A stretch of DNA of 64,000 bases from Pseudophaeobacter profundi (GCF_029697505.1 NZ_JARJEF010000001.1:558001-622000); one strand, 5' to 3'. Numbered from the stretch's first letter, positions 41,571 through 51,889 are shown. The notes: generated by a model from the letters alone, not told the origin. Numbers and translations: made by a program.

Positions 41571-41876
41571 TCACGTCTCGCGAATAACCCGCGCCTCGCG
41601 GGCAATCGACCAATCAATCAGCGGCCGCCACAAATCTTCGGCCAGATCAGGGTCCAACCCTTCGGCCAGGGCCCGGCGGCGCACGTTTTCGACCACCTCT
41701 TCAACCCGATCCGGGATCCGGGCCGGCCAGCCGTTTTGCTGCTTCAGCCTGATCGCCCGGTCGATATAGCCTGCCCGCACAGTCAACATCCGTATCAGTT
41801 CTGCATCCAGCATATCAATCTGCTGGCGCAGTTCCGGCATGTCGGCACAGGCTTCTGGCGGTTTGCGGTCACTCAT
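41571..41876 (-). CDS. chorismate mutase (AroQ class)
   Basis: 101 residues. The all-alpha AroQ fold shows [27 protein letters not shown] at residues 16-42, and the usual helical continuation with conserved Arg and Lys at QQIDxLDxELIxxLxxR and RLKQQNG. It makes prephenate from chorismate for phenylalanine and tyrosine. It is monofunctional, without attached prephenate dehydratase. Position between fhs and folD is not explained by pathway logic. It ends 35 bases before the folD start and follows a strong hairpin at 41891-41916. Confidence 0.88.
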   Translation of the reverse strand: MSDRKPPEACADMPELRQQIDMLDAELIRMLTVRAGYIDRAIRLKQQNGWPARIPDRVEEVVENVRRRALAEGLDPDLAEDLWRPLIDWSIAREARVIRET

Positions 41877-41890
41877 CGGTTCAAAACTCT

Positions 41891-41916
41891 TGCGGCCCGG
41901 ATCTCTCCGGGCCGCA
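41891..41916 (-). terminator. hairpin terminator/attenuator after fhs
   Basis: Perfect 10-bp stem TGCGGCCCGG (41891-41900) with CCGGGCCGCA (41907-41916), six-base loop, followed on the minus strand by AGAGTTTTG. It lies between fhs and the chorismate mutase start 14 bases later, so it would limit read-through. Confidence 0.82.
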
Positions 41917-41934
41917 GATGACGTATTTTACGTC

Positions 41935-43611
41935 TTAGAACAAGCCTTCGATCTGGCCGCCATCATTCAGGCGGATACTTTCCGCCGCAGGAGTACGGGG
42001 CAGACCCGGCATTGTCATGATTTCACCACAGACTGCGACAATAAACCCTGCCCCTGCCGAAAGCCGTACCTCACGTACCGGCACCGAATGGCCTACCGGG
42101 GCGCCACGCAGGCTTGGGTCGGTAGAGAAGGAATACTGCGTCTTGGCCATGCAGACCGGAAGATTACCGTAGCCGGCTGCTTCCCATTCCATCAGCTGAT
42201 TGCGGATCTTGGTATCGGCCAGCACCTCATCGGCGCGGTAGATGCGCTTGGCGATGGTGTCGATCTTGTCGAACAGGGACATCTCATCCGGGTAGATCGG
42301 GGCAAAGTTGGCCTGACCGGCATCAACAATTTCCACGACCTTTTCCGCCAGTGCGGCAGAACCTTCCGAGCCCAGTTCCCAGTGGCGCGACAGCACTGCC
42401 TCGACGCCATGGGTCGCGGCATAGGCCTTGACCGCATCGACTTCGGCCTCTGTGTCGGTGACAAAGTGGTTGATCGCGACAACAACCGGCACCCCAAAGC
42501 TCTTGATGTTTTCGATGTGGCGACCAAGGTTAGCGCAGCCGTTATTCACCGCGTCCACGTTTTCTTCGCCCAGGTCCGCCTTGGCAACGCCGCCGTTCAT
42601 CTTCATTGCGCGCACAGTCGCAACCAGAACCACGGCCGAAGGCGCGATTCCGGCCTTGCGGCACTTGATGTTCATGAACTTCTCAGCGCCCAGATCCGCA
42701 CCAAAACCCGCTTCGGTCACAACGTAATCGCAAACTTTCATCGCGGTCTTGGTGGCAATTACCGAGTTACAGCCATGGGCGATATTGGCGAAGGGACCGC
42801 CGTGCACAAAGGCGGGGTTGTTTTCCAGCGTCTGCACCAGGTTTGGCTGCATCGCGTCCTTCAACAGCACGGTCATCGCGCCCTCGGCCTTGATGTCGCG
42901 GCAATATACGGCGGTTTTATCGCGACGGTAGGCCACGATGATATCGCCCAGGCGGCGCTCCAGGTCTTTTAGATCGGTGGCCAGGCACAGAATTGCCATC
43001 ACTTCGGATGCGACGGTAATGTCAAAACCGGTTTCGCGCGGAAAGCCGTTGGACACGCCACCCAGCGAGGCAGTGATCTGACGCAGAGCACGGTCGTTCA
43101 TATCGACCACACGACGCCAGGCCACGCGGCGAATATCGATCTCGCATTCGTTGCCCCAATAGATGTGGTTGTCGATCATCGCCGACAGCAGTGAATGCGC
43201 TGAGGTGATCGCGTGGAAGTCACCGGTGAAGTGGAGGTTCATATCCTCCATCGGCACAACCTGTGCATAGCCGCCGCCCGCTGCGCCGCCCTTCATGCCA
43301 AAGTTTGGTCCGAGCGAGGCTTCGCGGATGCAGACCATGGCGTTCTTGCCAATGCGGTTCAGCCCATCGCCCAGGCCCACGGTGGTGGTGGTCTTGCCTT
43401 CGCCCGCAGGGGTCGGGTTGATCGCAGTCACCAGGATCAGCTTGCCATCAGTCCGGTCTTGCACCGAATTGATGAACGACTGGCTCACCTTGGCCTTATC
43501 GTGGCCATAGGGCAGCAGATCGTCACTGGAAATGCCAATCTTGGCACCGATTTCTTGAATCGGGAGCTTCTGTGCCTCGCGGGCAATCTCGATATCACTC
43601 TTGTAGCTCAT
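41935..43611 (-). CDS. fhs: formate--tetrahydrofolate ligase
   Basis: 558 residues, the standard length. It makes 10-formyl-THF from formate, ATP and THF. The nucleotide-binding loop is [19 protein letters not shown] (66-84); other markers are [34 protein letters not shown] and [18 protein letters not shown]. In Roseobacters the Fhs-FolD pair is used to oxidise one-carbon units from methylated compounds, releasing formate or feeding NADPH, in the catabolic or assimilative direction. Terminator-like hairpin follows. Confidence 0.98.
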   Translation of the reverse strand: MSYKSDIEIAREAQKLPIQEIGAKIGISSDDLLPYGHDKAKVSQSFINSVQDRTDGKLILVTAINPTPAGEGKTTTTVGLGDGLNRIGKNAMVCIREASLGPNFGMKGGAAGGGYAQVVPMEDMNLHFTGDFHAITSAHSLLSAMIDNHIYWGNECEIDIRRVAWRRVVDMNDRALRQITASLGGVSNGFPRETGFDITVASEVMAILCLATDLKDLERRLGDIIVAYRRDKTAVYCRDIKAEGAMTVLLKDAMQPNLVQTLENNPAFVHGGPFANIAHGCNSVIATKTAMKVCDYVVTEAGFGADLGAEKFMNIKCRKAGIAPSAVVLVATVRAMKMNGGVAKADLGEENVDAVNNGCANLGRHIENIKSFGVPVVVAINHFVTDTEAEVDAVKAYAATHGVEAVLSRHWELGSEGSAALAEKVVEIVDAGQANFAPIYPDEMSLFDKIDTIAKRIYRADEVLADTKIRNQLMEWEAAGYGNLPVCMAKTQYSFSTDPSLRGAPVGHSVPVREVRLSAGAGFIVAVCGEIMTMPGLPRTPAAESIRLNDGGQIEGLF

Positions 43612-43798
43612 GGCCTGGTTCCTGACTGAGAGTATAGATCATTGGCATGTCAACGCCGGTTCTGTTTCAGATCTAGACAGAATGCGGCACAACGCGCGCG
43701 TGATTTCCGACATTATCCGGCCATGAAGCGGCGTTCCTCCAAAGTTTGCCGGAAACGAATGGCGTGCAAACGAAATCCCTGCCCCAATTTGCCCGTCC

Positions 43799-44374
43799 TC
43801 AGGGGGCCCAGGCCCGCTGATCGGGTACAAACAAGCGCAGGCTGTCGCCGATCTTCAACTGGCCGGGGCGTTCGACCCAGGCGGTGATTCCCCGCCGTTC
43901 GCGTGCTGCGGGTTTGAACTTGGGTCCAAAGCCTGCGTGCGTTTTTTCTATTTCACGCCCCGGAAAGATGCAGGGGCGGTTTTCCATATCGACCGTCAAG
44001 GTTACCCCATCCGGCCCCTGCAGCCGCGACGAGGGCGGCACAAAGGTAAAATCCGGGATCCCGCGCAGCACCAGATTGGCCCCCAATGCACCCGGATCTA
44101 CCTGCTCCAGTCCCATGTCCGCAGCAATCAGCGCCAGCTCTTCCTCGGAAAGGATGCTAAGCTGTCGCACGTTGCGGATGGTGGTGCCCTGCGGGTAAAG
44201 ATTGGAGACCCGCACACACGAGGCGCGGTTTTCACCCTGGTGGCGTTCGCCCAGCAGCCCGTGAAACCCCAGGGTCAGCGCCCCAGAAGGCGTCGCCGAA
44301 ACGCCACCATCAGCCGGTGTTGCACCAGCCCAGACCACATCGCCTTTGTATTCGGTTTCCAGCAAGACCGGCAT
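43799..44374 (-). CDS. MOSC domain-containing protein
   Basis: 191 residues from the ATG at 44374 (MPVLLETEYKGDVVW); an ATG at 44386 is also possible. MOSC signature segments are visible: TLGFHGLLGERHQGENRASC, GTTIRNVRQLSILSEEELALIAADMGLEQ, PGALGANLVLRGIPDF and a late cysteine in MENRPCIFPGREIE. MOSC proteins bind molybdenum cofactor or sulfur carriers and usually act in transfer of sulfur or in reductive detoxification; the exact role here is unknown. It lies downstream of ftsH on the same strand but behind a strong hairpin. Confidence 0.85.
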   Translation of the reverse strand: MPVLLETEYKGDVVWAGATPADGGVSATPSGALTLGFHGLLGERHQGENRASCVRVSNLYPQGTTIRNVRQLSILSEEELALIAADMGLEQVDPGALGANLVLRGIPDFTFVPPSSRLQGPDGVTLTVDMENRPCIFPGREIEKTHAGFGPKFKPAARERRGITAWVERPGQLKIGDSLRLFVPDQRAWAP

Positions 44375-44438
44375 GTCCGTTCCCATCCTTGTTGCAGCAG
44401 TTGTTCTGCGCGCAACCATAAAGGCAATGAAACCAATG

Positions 44439-44476
44439 GAAAGCCCCAAAAACCAGCAGCGGTTTTTGGGGCTTTC
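44439..44476 (-). terminator. terminator after ftsH
   Basis: A perfect 16-bp inverted repeat GAAAGCCCCAAAAACC (44439-44454) with GGTTTTTGGGGCTTTC (44461-44476) around AGCAGC. On the minus strand the stem ends GGGGCTTTCC, giving a short T-run. It lies 40 bases past the ftsH stop and before the MOSC gene. Confidence 0.82.
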
Positions 44477-44516
44477 TCTTGTTAATCGTGGCACAGGGGC
44501 GCAGGCCTCTTAGCAC

Positions 44517-46439
44517 CTATGAGGTGGGTTCAGGCTCCAGCCCGGAATCCTTGTCACCTTCAGAAGCTGGCTTTTTAAGCTTGGCCTTTGGGATGGCCGT
44601 CACCGAAGAATTGCCCGCGTCCTCGTCGGAATCATCACCGCTTTCATGGGGTGACTCGCCGCGCATGACGCGTTTGATTTCGTCGCCAGTCAGGGTTTCA
44701 TATTCCAACAGCCCCTGTGCCAGGCGCTCCCATTCGTCCTTATGCTCTGTCAGGATCTCAAAGGCGCGGTCGTAGCCGTTCTGAATAAAGCTGCGGACCT
44801 CCTCCTCGATCATCTCCTTGGTATGCGCAGAGACCGAGAATCCAGTGGTATTGCCGCTATAGCCCTCATGGGCCTCAGCATAGTCGATATTGCCAACCTT
44901 ATCGGACATCCCCCAGCGCATGATCATCGCGCGGGACAATTGGCTGGCCTGCTGGATATCACCCGCCGGACCATTTGATACATGGTCTTCGCCGTATTTG
45001 ATAATCTCGGCTGCCTTGCCTGCCATGGTCATGGCCAGCTTTTGGTTGCACTCATCCTTGTGCCAGTTCAGCCGGTCCATTTCCGGCAGCGACACAACCA
45101 TGCCCAAGGCTCCGCCACGTGGAATGATGGTTGCCTTATAGACAGGATCACATTCCGGCAGCTTCAGGCCAACAACAGCATGGCCTGCCTCATGGTAGGC
45201 GGTCTTTTCCTTCTGGTCCTGGGTCAGCACCATAGAGCGACGCTCGGCCCCCATCATTACCTTGTCCTTGGCGGCTTCAAAATCCTCCATGGTGACAAAG
45301 CGGCGGCCAACGCGCGCAGCCATCAAGGCAGATTCATTCACCAGGTTGGCAAGGTCGGCACCAGAGAACCCAGGGGTGCCGCGCGCAATGATGCGCAGAT
45401 CGACGTCAGGGCCCAGCGGGGTCTTGCGGGCATGTACGCCCAGGATCTTTTCGCGACCTTTGATGTCGGGATTGCCTACGGTGACGTTCCGGTCAAAACG
45501 GCCGGGGCGCAGCAAGGCAGGGTCCAACACGTCTTTACGGTTGGTTGCGGCCAGGATGATCACGCCTTCATTGGCTTCAAAACCGTCCATTTCAACCAGC
45601 AGCTGGTTCAAGGTCTGTTCGCGTTCATCATTGCCACCGCCATAGCCAGCACCACGATGGCGGCCAACCGCATCGATTTCATCGATGAAGACGATACAAG
45701 GTGCGTTCTTTTTTGCCTGCTCGAACATATCGCGCACACGGGACGCCCCGACACCAACGAACATTTCCACAAAGTCAGAGCCCGAGATGGTGAAGAACGG
45801 CACGCCGGCCTCGCCTGCGATGGCACGGGCCAGCAGGGTCTTACCAGTACCGGGAGGGCCAACAAGCAGCGCCCCCTTGGGGATCTTGCCGCCGAGCCGC
45901 GAGAATTTCTGCGGGTTGCGCAGGAATTCCACGATCTCTTCTAGCTCTTCTTTGGCTTCATCAATGCCTGCAACATCATCAAAGGTGACGCGGCCGTGTT
46001 TCTCGGTCAGCATCTTCGCCTTGGACTTGCCAAAGCCCATAGCGCCGCCTTTGCCGCCACCCTGCATCCGGTTCATGAAGTAGATCCAGACGCCGATCAG
46101 CAACACAAAGGGCAACAGGGTGATCAGGAAGGACTGAAAACCCGACTGCTGCTGCTTTTCGGCGCGAACCGGAATGTTGTTTTCGATCAGTAGCGCGGTG
46201 ACTTCTGCATCGGCTGGCTTGATGGTGACAAAACTGCTGCCATCCGAAGTGGAATAGCGAACCTGCTCCCCATCCAGAACCACAGTGGCAACCTGACCTG
46301 ACTCCACCGAGGTTACAAAGTCAGAAAAGGTGCGTTCATTGCTCTGCATCGTTCCGCCTGAGCCACTGAACAGATTGAACAGCGCCAGGATCAAGACGAA
46401 CAGAACAACCCAGAAAGCGATGTTGCGTGCATTACCCAA
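44517..46439 (-). CDS. ftsH: ATP-dependent zinc metalloprotease FtsH
   Basis: 640 residues from a TTG at 46439 preceded by GGGAG about eight bases upstream; this gives the conserved [15 protein letters not shown]-terminus. Two membrane helices (about 8-26 and 101-122) bracket a short periplasmic part. Walker A GPPGTGKT is at 194-201, Walker B near 250 ([11 protein letters not shown]), the second region of homology RPGRFDR near 312, and the zinc site HEAGH at 416-420. It degrades membrane and heat-shock proteins. The tail is acidic and variable. Downstream of tilS, as is common. Confidence 0.97.
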   Translation of the reverse strand: MGNARNIAFWVVLFVLILALFNLFSGSGGTMQSNERTFSDFVTSVESGQVATVVLDGEQVRYSTSDGSSFVTIKPADAEVTALLIENNIPVRAEKQQQSGFQSFLITLLPFVLLIGVWIYFMNRMQGGGKGGAMGFGKSKAKMLTEKHGRVTFDDVAGIDEAKEELEEIVEFLRNPQKFSRLGGKIPKGALLVGPPGTGKTLLARAIAGEAGVPFFTISGSDFVEMFVGVGASRVRDMFEQAKKNAPCIVFIDEIDAVGRHRGAGYGGGNDEREQTLNQLLVEMDGFEANEGVIILAATNRKDVLDPALLRPGRFDRNVTVGNPDIKGREKILGVHARKTPLGPDVDLRIIARGTPGFSGADLANLVNESALMAARVGRRFVTMEDFEAAKDKVMMGAERRSMVLTQDQKEKTAYHEAGHAVVGLKLPECDPVYKATIIPRGGALGMVVSLPEMDRLNWHKDECNQKLAMTMAGKAAEIIKYGEDHVSNGPAGDIQQASQLSRAMIMRWGMSDKVGNIDYAEAHEGYSGNTTGFSVSAHTKEMIEEEVRSFIQNGYDRAFEILTEHKDEWERLAQGLLEYETLTGDEIKRVMRGESPHESGDDSDEDAGNSSVTAIPKAKLKKPASEGDKDSGLEPEPTS

Positions 46440-46458
46440 GGAATATCTCCCAATATCC

Positions 46459-46478
46459 GGGCCCCTCACAGGGGGCCC
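46459..46478 (-). other. hairpin in the ftsH leader
   Basis: GGGCCCC (46459-46465) pairs with GGGGCCC (46472-46478) in the 74-base gap between tilS and ftsH, some twenty bases before the ftsH start. It may attenuate read-through or mark the 3' end of the tilS transcript. Confidence 0.55.
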
Positions 46479-46513
46479 TCGTTACGCATAAAATAAGGAA
46501 CATTCAGGCAGGT

Positions 46514-47791
46514 TCAATGCGATAAAAGCGATGCGTAGAACTCTTCTACACTATTTACCACTTCTGCGCGGCTTCCATTGCTCACTCCGGCCAGCGGCGC
46601 GGCCATCAGCCCCCCCCCGCGCCACAGCGCCGGAGTGACCTCCAGAACCGCAGCTGGACAGCCGGTCTGACGCCAATCGGGGCAAGATTTCAGCCCCTCT
46701 TCGCCCAGCGGCCTGACCTCGCAAGCCTTTAAATTACCTGCATAAACTCGCCAATTCTGATCCCAAACCTGCCCTGGAAAGGCCGTCGTTTTTTGCACAG
46801 CAGCACCTTCACGGCAGATCCAGATCTTGCCCTTATGGCCAAGGATACGACAGCCCGACAACGTCAGAGAGCCGCCCCTTTGCGCAAGTGCGACAGCCTC
46901 GATCATTGGTTGGCGTCTGGGCGGGTATTGGCTGCCAGAGATCCACAAAAGCGCCTGAGACATCAGCCGATGAGAGATTTCATCCGGCAAAGCGCGAAAC
47001 TTTCGCAACTCAATCACGATGGCACCGCACTCAAACTGAATCATATCACGTGCAGCCAAAAATGCATACCACCCCAGTGCCCGCTGGGCCTTGCCCATAT
47101 TCTGAGCAACCGTTGACAGCGCCTCGACTGTCAGCCCCAGATCCTCCAGGGCGCCAACAGCTTTGCGGATTTTGACGCGGTCGAACCGTTCATCCTGGTT
47201 CGAAGGATCCTCGATCCAGGTCCGTTCACGAGACCGCAAATAGGCCCGCAACTCTGCGCGGCGCAGGCCCAACAGTGGGCGTATCAGTGTGATACCATCC
47301 TGGGTGCGTCGCCGCGGCATTGCCGCCAGCCCCTTGACCCCAGATGCGCGCATCAGCCGCATCAAAACAGTTTCAGCCTGATCATCCGCCGTATGCCCAA
47401 GCGCCAGCTTCGCAATGCCGTTCTGACGCGCCCAGCCCGTCAACAACCCGTAGCGGGCGCGGCGAGCCTGATCCTGCAGGTTTCCGGTCGTTGTTGGCCC
47501 CTCAGTCCAGCGCAACAGGGTATGCGACAGGCCTAGATCCCGCGCCATATCGGCGACCTCCGCCGCCTCTTGCTCTGCTTCGGGGCGCAATCCGTGATCC
47601 ACCGTTGCCACCATCAGTTCCACTGGGGTGTCGCAAAAACAGTCCTGCAGCAAATGCATCAAGGCGACAGAATCACTGCCGCCTGACACCGCAATGCCGA
47701 TGCGCGCCGGCAGGTCCGACGAAAACTGGCCGCGCAGATGCTCCACTAGCGCTTGGCGCCGCTGTTCCGTCTCTGTCTGATCCGGGTTCAT
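46514..47791 (-). CDS. tilS: tRNA(Ile)-lysidine synthetase
   Basis: 425 residues from the ATG at 47791 (MNPDQTETEQ), starting six bases after the ybgF stop. It converts cytidine 34 of the AUA-reading tRNA to lysidine with ATP. The PP-loop SGGSDS is at 36-41 in GIAVSGGSDSVALMHL; the second family block LALGHTADDQAETVLMRLMRASGVKGLAAMP lies near 133-163 and RPLLGLRRAELRAYLRS near 172-190. The C-terminal domain is less conserved. Its location before ftsH matches many alphaproteobacteria. Confidence 0.94.
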   Translation of the reverse strand: MNPDQTETEQRRQALVEHLRGQFSSDLPARIGIAVSGGSDSVALMHLLQDCFCDTPVELMVATVDHGLRPEAEQEAAEVADMARDLGLSHTLLRWTEGPTTTGNLQDQARRARYGLLTGWARQNGIAKLALGHTADDQAETVLMRLMRASGVKGLAAMPRRRTQDGITLIRPLLGLRRAELRAYLRSRERTWIEDPSNQDERFDRVKIRKAVGALEDLGLTVEALSTVAQNMGKAQRALGWYAFLAARDMIQFECGAIVIELRKFRALPDEISHRLMSQALLWISGSQYPPRRQPMIEAVALAQRGGSLTLSGCRILGHKGKIWICREGAAVQKTTAFPGQVWDQNWRVYAGNLKACEVRPLGEEGLKSCPDWRQTGCPAAVLEVTPALWRGGGLMAAPLAGVSNGSRAEVVNSVEEFYASLLSH

Positions 47792-47796
47792 TCCCG

Positions 47797-48654
47797 TCAA
47801 GAGCACCCCAGCGTGGCCATTTCAGAATTGGCCTGCGCTACGGTCTCATCCCCTGGAAAGCGAACACCAACCTCGGACAGGGTGATGCAGGCCTGATCAA
47901 GCTGCCCCAGCCGCCCCAGCGCCGCGCCCAACTCGAACAGCGCCTTAGGCGCGATGGAGCCGGTCGCATCGCCAGAAAACGATGCCAGATATGCGCGTGC
48001 CGCTTCGCGGGTGTCGCCCAGCCCATCCAGCGCCTTACCTCGGTTGAAATCTGCCTCTGGGGCCAATGGGCTGCCAGGATAAGATTGCGAGAAGATGGCG
48101 AATTTTTCTGCAGCCACCTGATGCGCCCCCTCGCTCAGGGCTTGCACGGCGGCGTTGAAATCCTGCTGTTCGCCCACTGCAAGTTCGGTATCCTGCGCAT
48201 CCGCGGTGTTGCCCCCTGCCCCGGAGCCAGCCCCAGCCCCTGCCTGTTCCAGCGTTTCTACGCCGCCCAGCGTGGTAGTTTCACCAAGGGCGGCAATATC
48301 GCCACCTTCCAGTTCAACCAGGCGAAACTCCAGATCGCCAATCCGGTTGGTGCCATCTGCAACGATGCGATTGATCCGGTATTCCAACTGTTCGGTTTGC
48401 GCGGTCAGCCGCTGCAGCCCGGCCTCGATGGCACCAACGCGGTCCAGCACCGAACTGCCCGCCGCTGCGCCTGACCCGACACCGCCGGTGGTCGACAGTT
48501 CACGTTTCAGCCGTTGGATATCCACGTGCAGTACTGTCAACTCCTGGCGGATATCCGCCAGGGTTTGCTGGTCCTGCGCCAAGACGGGCCCCGCAACAGG
48601 AAGCGCAGTCAAAAGGGTGGTCAAAAGGAAGGCAGCTCGCAACAGGCGCATCAT
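47797..48654 (-). CDS. ybgF: Tol-Pal system protein YbgF (CpoB)
   Basis: 285 residues. Start ATGATG (48654 or 48651), one base after the pal stop. Signal peptide (about 1-26, ending VLAQD), an N-terminal coiled coil (about 30-105, with LADIRQELTVLHVDIQRLKREL and RIGDLEFRLVELEG) and a C-terminal TPR domain (about 155-280, NAAVQALSEGAHQVAAEKFAIFSQSYPGSPLAPEADFNRGKAL). CpoB couples Tol energy to peptidoglycan synthesis in the periplasm. Position right after pal supports the call. Confidence 0.92.
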   Translation of the reverse strand: MMRLLRAAFLLTTLLTALPVAGPVLAQDQQTLADIRQELTVLHVDIQRLKRELSTTGGVGSGAAAGSSVLDRVGAIEAGLQRLTAQTEQLEYRINRIVADGTNRIGDLEFRLVELEGGDIAALGETTTLGGVETLEQAGAGAGSGAGGNTADAQDTELAVGEQQDFNAAVQALSEGAHQVAAEKFAIFSQSYPGSPLAPEADFNRGKALDGLGDTREAARAYLASFSGDATGSIAPKALFELGAALGRLGQLDQACITLSEVGVRFPGDETVAQANSEMATLGCS

Positions 48655-48655
48655 C

Positions 48656-49156
48656 TTACCCCGTCAATCCGCCAGCCAACACGGTCACCGCGCGCCGGTT
48701 TTTGGCATAACAGCTTTCAGCCGAGCAAATTTCAAGCGGACGTTCCTTGCCATAGCTGACCACCTGAATGCGCGAGCCGGCAACGCCCTGCGAGATCAGA
48801 TATTCACGGGCAGAGTTGGCGCGGCGTGCGCCCAGGGCAAGGTTGTATTCCCGTGTACCCTGTTCATCCGCATGGCCCTGAATGGTGACGACATAGTCGG
48901 AATTACTGGTCAGCCAACGCGCCTGCCCCTGCAGGATCGCCTCGGCTTCGGGATTCAGGGTGGACTGATCGATCAGAAACAGCACCCGGTCGCCAATGGT
49001 TTCCTGAAAATAGGCCGGGCTGGCAGGATCAAGGTTGGACCCGGCAGTTCCGCTGCCACCAGCGCCGCCCGCTCCGGCATCATTCCAGGATGTGTTGCTA
49101 CAGGCTGCCAGCCCCAGGGCCGCAACCAGTACGAATGCCTTTTTAAAACCGCTCAT
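48656..49156 (-). CDS. pal: peptidoglycan-associated lipoprotein Pal
   Basis: 166 residues from the ATG at 49156 (MSGFKKAFVLVAALGLAAC). The lipobox LAAC near residue 19 marks lipid attachment to the outer membrane. A Gly/Ala/Ser-rich linker precedes an OmpA C-terminal domain (about 57-160) with VTIQGHADEQGTREYNLALGARRANSAREYLI, which binds peptidoglycan. Interacts with TolB and TolA. In the order tolB-pal-ybgF. Two cysteines (ICSAESCYAKNRR) occur near the C-terminus. Confidence 0.96.
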   Translation of the reverse strand: MSGFKKAFVLVAALGLAACSNTSWNDAGAGGAGGSGTAGSNLDPASPAYFQETIGDRVLFLIDQSTLNPEAEAILQGQARWLTSNSDYVVTIQGHADEQGTREYNLALGARRANSAREYLISQGVAGSRIQVVSYGKERPLEICSAESCYAKNRRAVTVLAGGLTG

Positions 49157-49266
49157 CACAATGCCTATTCCTTTGGTTTCTGACCACAACCTACCACAGA
49201 GGCGGGGTCGATTCTATGCAGGTCTTCTGTCTTGCCTTTTGCCACCGGATCACGCCGAACTGTGCC

Positions 49267-50604
49267 TTATTGCTGTAGCGGCGACCAGGCCGGATCCGAG
49301 GCCCCATCCGGTGTGCGCACCGGTTTGAGGTTGCGCCCCAGAATATCCACCGAATATAGCAGCGCCCGACCATTGGCCCCCTGGGTTTCACGAGTAAACA
49401 TAATCACCCGACCATTTGGCGACCAGGTTGGACCTTCATCCAGAAATGACGCCGTAAGCAGGCGCTCTTCGCTGCCATCCACCCGCATCACGCCAATATG
49501 GAAACGCCCCTTGTTCTGTTTGGTAAAGGCGATGAGATCACCGCGCGGCGACCAAACCGGTGTACCGTAGCGCCCCTTGCCAAAACTGATCCGGCGCGCT
49601 TCGCCGCCCGAGGCGGCCATCACATAAAGCTGCGGCGAGCCGGAGCGGTCGCTTTCAAACACGATCTGGCTGCCATCGGGCGAATAGGAGGGGGCCGTCT
49701 CGATCGAGGGGGCATTGGTCAGACGGGTGCGGCTGCCAGTAGCAATATCCATGGTATAAAGATCGGTATTGCCGCCTTCGGCCTGCGAATAGACCACCAT
49801 CTTGCCATCGGGCGCAAATCGGGGGGCAAAGCTCATGATGCCATTGTCCGCCGACAGGACCCGCCGCTGCACCTTGCCAACATCCAGAACATGGATTTGC
49901 GGAAAGCCACTTTCATAGCTGGTATAGAGCACCCGATCTCCAGTTGGCGAAAACCGCGGCGCCAGCACCAGGGCTGCGCTATTGGTCAGGTATTGCACTT
50001 CCGCGCCGTCATAATCCATGATTGCCAGACGCTTGCGGCGGTCATTCTTGGGGCCGGTTTCGGAAACAAACACAACCCGGCTGTCGAAATAGCCGCTCTC
50101 GCCGGTGATCCGGCTATAGATGGCATCCGCCACCTTGTGCGCCATGCGCCGCCAGCCATCGGTGGTGCCACTGAATTGCAGCCCCGCCCCCAGCTCCTTG
50201 TCGGCAAAGACGTCATAGCCGCGAAACCGCACCGTCAATTGCTTGCCATTGACCGACACCGCCCCGGTGATCAGTGCCTGGGCATTCACCGCTTTCCAAT
50301 CGGCAAATTTCACGGGCGCGTTAAAGTCGCTCACCGTTGAGATATGCGCCGTTGCGGGCACTTCGCGGAACAATCCGGTGCCGTTCAGGTCCGCCGCGAT
50401 TACCCGGGTTATCTGATTGGCCAGATCGGCCGCAGCCGGGGTTTCAGCCAGGAAATCGGGCACGGCATAGGGCAAGGGCTCGATCACGCCATCGGTGATT
50501 TCGATCCGCAGGGGACCATTCTGGGCCAGGGCTGCGCTGCCGGATGTCAGCAGCGGTGCCGCCAGCAGAAGACTTGCCACCAGGGCTGTCAGTTTGCGCC
50601 TCAT
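49267..50604 (-). CDS. tolB: Tol-Pal system protein TolB
   Basis: 445 residues, ATG start with AAAGGA upstream. Signal peptide (about 1-28, ending ALAQN), N-terminal TolB domain (about 30-160) and a six-bladed beta-propeller of PD40 repeats (about 190-440), each with a S-P-D/T-G motif such as [44 protein letters not shown] and [18 protein letters not shown]. TolB binds Pal and TolA in the periplasm. A tiny overlapping frame precedes it, see 50601-50744. Confidence 0.97.
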   Translation of the reverse strand: MRRKLTALVASLLLAAPLLTSGSAALAQNGPLRIEITDGVIEPLPYAVPDFLAETPAAADLANQITRVIAADLNGTGLFREVPATAHISTVSDFNAPVKFADWKAVNAQALITGAVSVNGKQLTVRFRGYDVFADKELGAGLQFSGTTDGWRRMAHKVADAIYSRITGESGYFDSRVVFVSETGPKNDRRKRLAIMDYDGAEVQYLTNSAALVLAPRFSPTGDRVLYTSYESGFPQIHVLDVGKVQRRVLSADNGIMSFAPRFAPDGKMVVYSQAEGGNTDLYTMDIATGSRTRLTNAPSIETAPSYSPDGSQIVFESDRSGSPQLYVMAASGGEARRISFGKGRYGTPVWSPRGDLIAFTKQNKGRFHIGVMRVDGSEERLLTASFLDEGPTWSPNGRVIMFTRETQGANGRALLYSVDILGRNLKPVRTPDGASDPAWSPLQQ

Positions 50605-50744
50605 TTGCCTCGCGTCCTTTCAGAAATGAATGTCATGTGAGTATTGGATGGTCCGCGCCGGGATGCGGCAGGCAAACCGCCCGCCCGTTTCCCTGTGTCA
50701 TAGCCGCGCCCAGCCTGCGGCGCTGTCACTTTTTCGTGTCTCAT
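50601..50744 (-). CDS. possible 47-residue leader or coupling ORF between tolA and tolB
   Basis: ATG at 50744 overlaps the tolA stop in an ATGA, and its TGA overlaps the tolB start in another ATGA, leaving an uninterrupted frame of 47 codons ([18 protein letters not shown]...). It has no strong Shine-Dalgarno site and no recognisable domain; it may only serve to keep ribosomes moving between the two genes. A chance frame in GC-rich DNA is quite possible. Confidence 0.25.
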   Translation of the reverse strand: MRHEKVTAPQAGRGYDTGKRAGGLPAASRRGPSNTHMTFISERTRGK

Positions 50745-51889
50745 TTGATACGCATCTTTTCAGGGTTAAATGTCATCACGATGTCGCGCCAGTGGTCATA
50801 TTTATCGCCTGGCAACTGAAAGCCATCACTACCGCAGCGGATGATCGCCCGCCGCGCCGACTCATAGGCCTGCCGCGCCGCGCCGCTGGATCCACCAGTG
50901 CTGGATACCATGCGAATGGTTCCGACCTTTGGGCGGCCATCTCGTTCCAGGCTAACCGCAACCTCGACAGTGGTCTTAAGCGCTTCAGAAGACAGCGAGC
51001 CGACATTCCAGCACTTGGAGACCGACACCCGCAGGGCCTCTTTTTCCCCCAGGGTCAGCGGCGGGCCAGAAGGTTCAGGCGCTGCCACCTCGCCGCCGCC
51101 TGCAATGGCCGCCGCAAGCGCATCCTCAATCGCCGAAGACTGCGCCTCGTCTTCCGGCGCCTCCGGTGTGGTTTCAGCCACCTCTGTTGCGGGCTCTGGC
51201 GTCGGCGTGGGCCTGCGGGGGCGCGTTTTGGGCCGTACCGAAGTCACAGGGGCAGTCACGGGCGGCGCGGGCTCGGCCTCGTCGCTCTCGTTTGCTTCGG
51301 TGACAATCCGGTCGCTGGCCGCCTCGGGCGCAGTGGCCTCTTGCACCTCTTGCGCAATTTCAGCGCCCGCGTCAGGACTCACTTCCGGTTGCACCAGATC
51401 ATCCAGCGCCACCTCTGGCTCCGGTGCCTCTACCGGGACCGGGGCGACACGATCCGCCGGGCGGAGCGCTTCAGGCTCTGTTGTGTCCGGCAGCGGCGGC
51501 AGCGGCTCTGCCGTTTCTGGCGGCACCACCGGATCGGGCAGGCTGTCGCTCACCTCTGGCTCCGGTTCGGGCTGAGGCTCAGCGGGAACCGGGGCCTCCA
51601 CCTCTGGGATGGCGGTGCTTTCGGGGGGCGTCACATCGGGGCGGTCCGCCGGGCGCATTGACACCTCCGGCGGCTCTGGTGCGGGGTCTGGCGCGGCTAG
51701 GCTGCTTGGGGTTTCGCTTACATCGGGGGCCTGGGTTTGCTGGCTAAGCTTGGCAAATTCCGCCGCCGAAATCACCGCGACCTCCTGCACCTTGATGGGC
51801 AGGGGTTCCGACGAAAACCAGCCGCCCAGGGCCGCCCAGCTCACTAGAAACCCGTGTGCTGCAAGGGAAATTTTGGTTCCGGTCTGCAC
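50741..51889 (-). CDS. tolA: TolA/TonB-like energy-transducing protein
   Basis: 382 residues from a GTG at 51889. One N-terminal helix (about 7-23) anchors it to TolQR. A long Pro/Glu/Ala-rich spacer (about 55-240) with many PEP and PEV units spans the periplasm; Lys/Ala helices of E. coli TolA are absent. The C-terminal domain (about 285-375) shows LTLGEKEALRVSVSKCWNVGSLS, then VEVAVSLERDGRPKVGTIRMV. It transmits proton-motive force from TolQR to Pal/TolB. The start follows tolR by 15 bases. Confidence 0.88.
   Translation of the reverse strand: MQTGTKISLAAHGFLVSWAALGGWFSSEPLPIKVQEVAVISAAEFAKLSQQTQAPDVSETPSSLAAPDPAPEPPEVSMRPADRPDVTPPESTAIPEVEAPVPAEPQPEPEPEVSDSLPDPVVPPETAEPLPPLPDTTEPEALRPADRVAPVPVEAPEPEVALDDLVQPEVSPDAGAEIAQEVQEATAPEAASDRIVTEANESDEAEPAPPVTAPVTSVRPKTRPRRPTPTPEPATEVAETTPEAPEDEAQSSAIEDALAAAIAGGGEVAAPEPSGPPLTLGEKEALRVSVSKCWNVGSLSSEALKTTVEVAVSLERDGRPKVGTIRMVSSTGGSSGAARQAYESARRAIIRCGSDGFQLPGDKYDHWRDIVMTFNPEKMRIK

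Noticed and set aside
41839-42972. 377-codon plus-strand frame opposite fhs
   Set aside because: Fhs is complete and conserved on the other strand; the frame shows no domain.
44982-45944. 320-codon plus-strand frame opposite ftsH
   Set aside because: Antisense shadow of ftsH.
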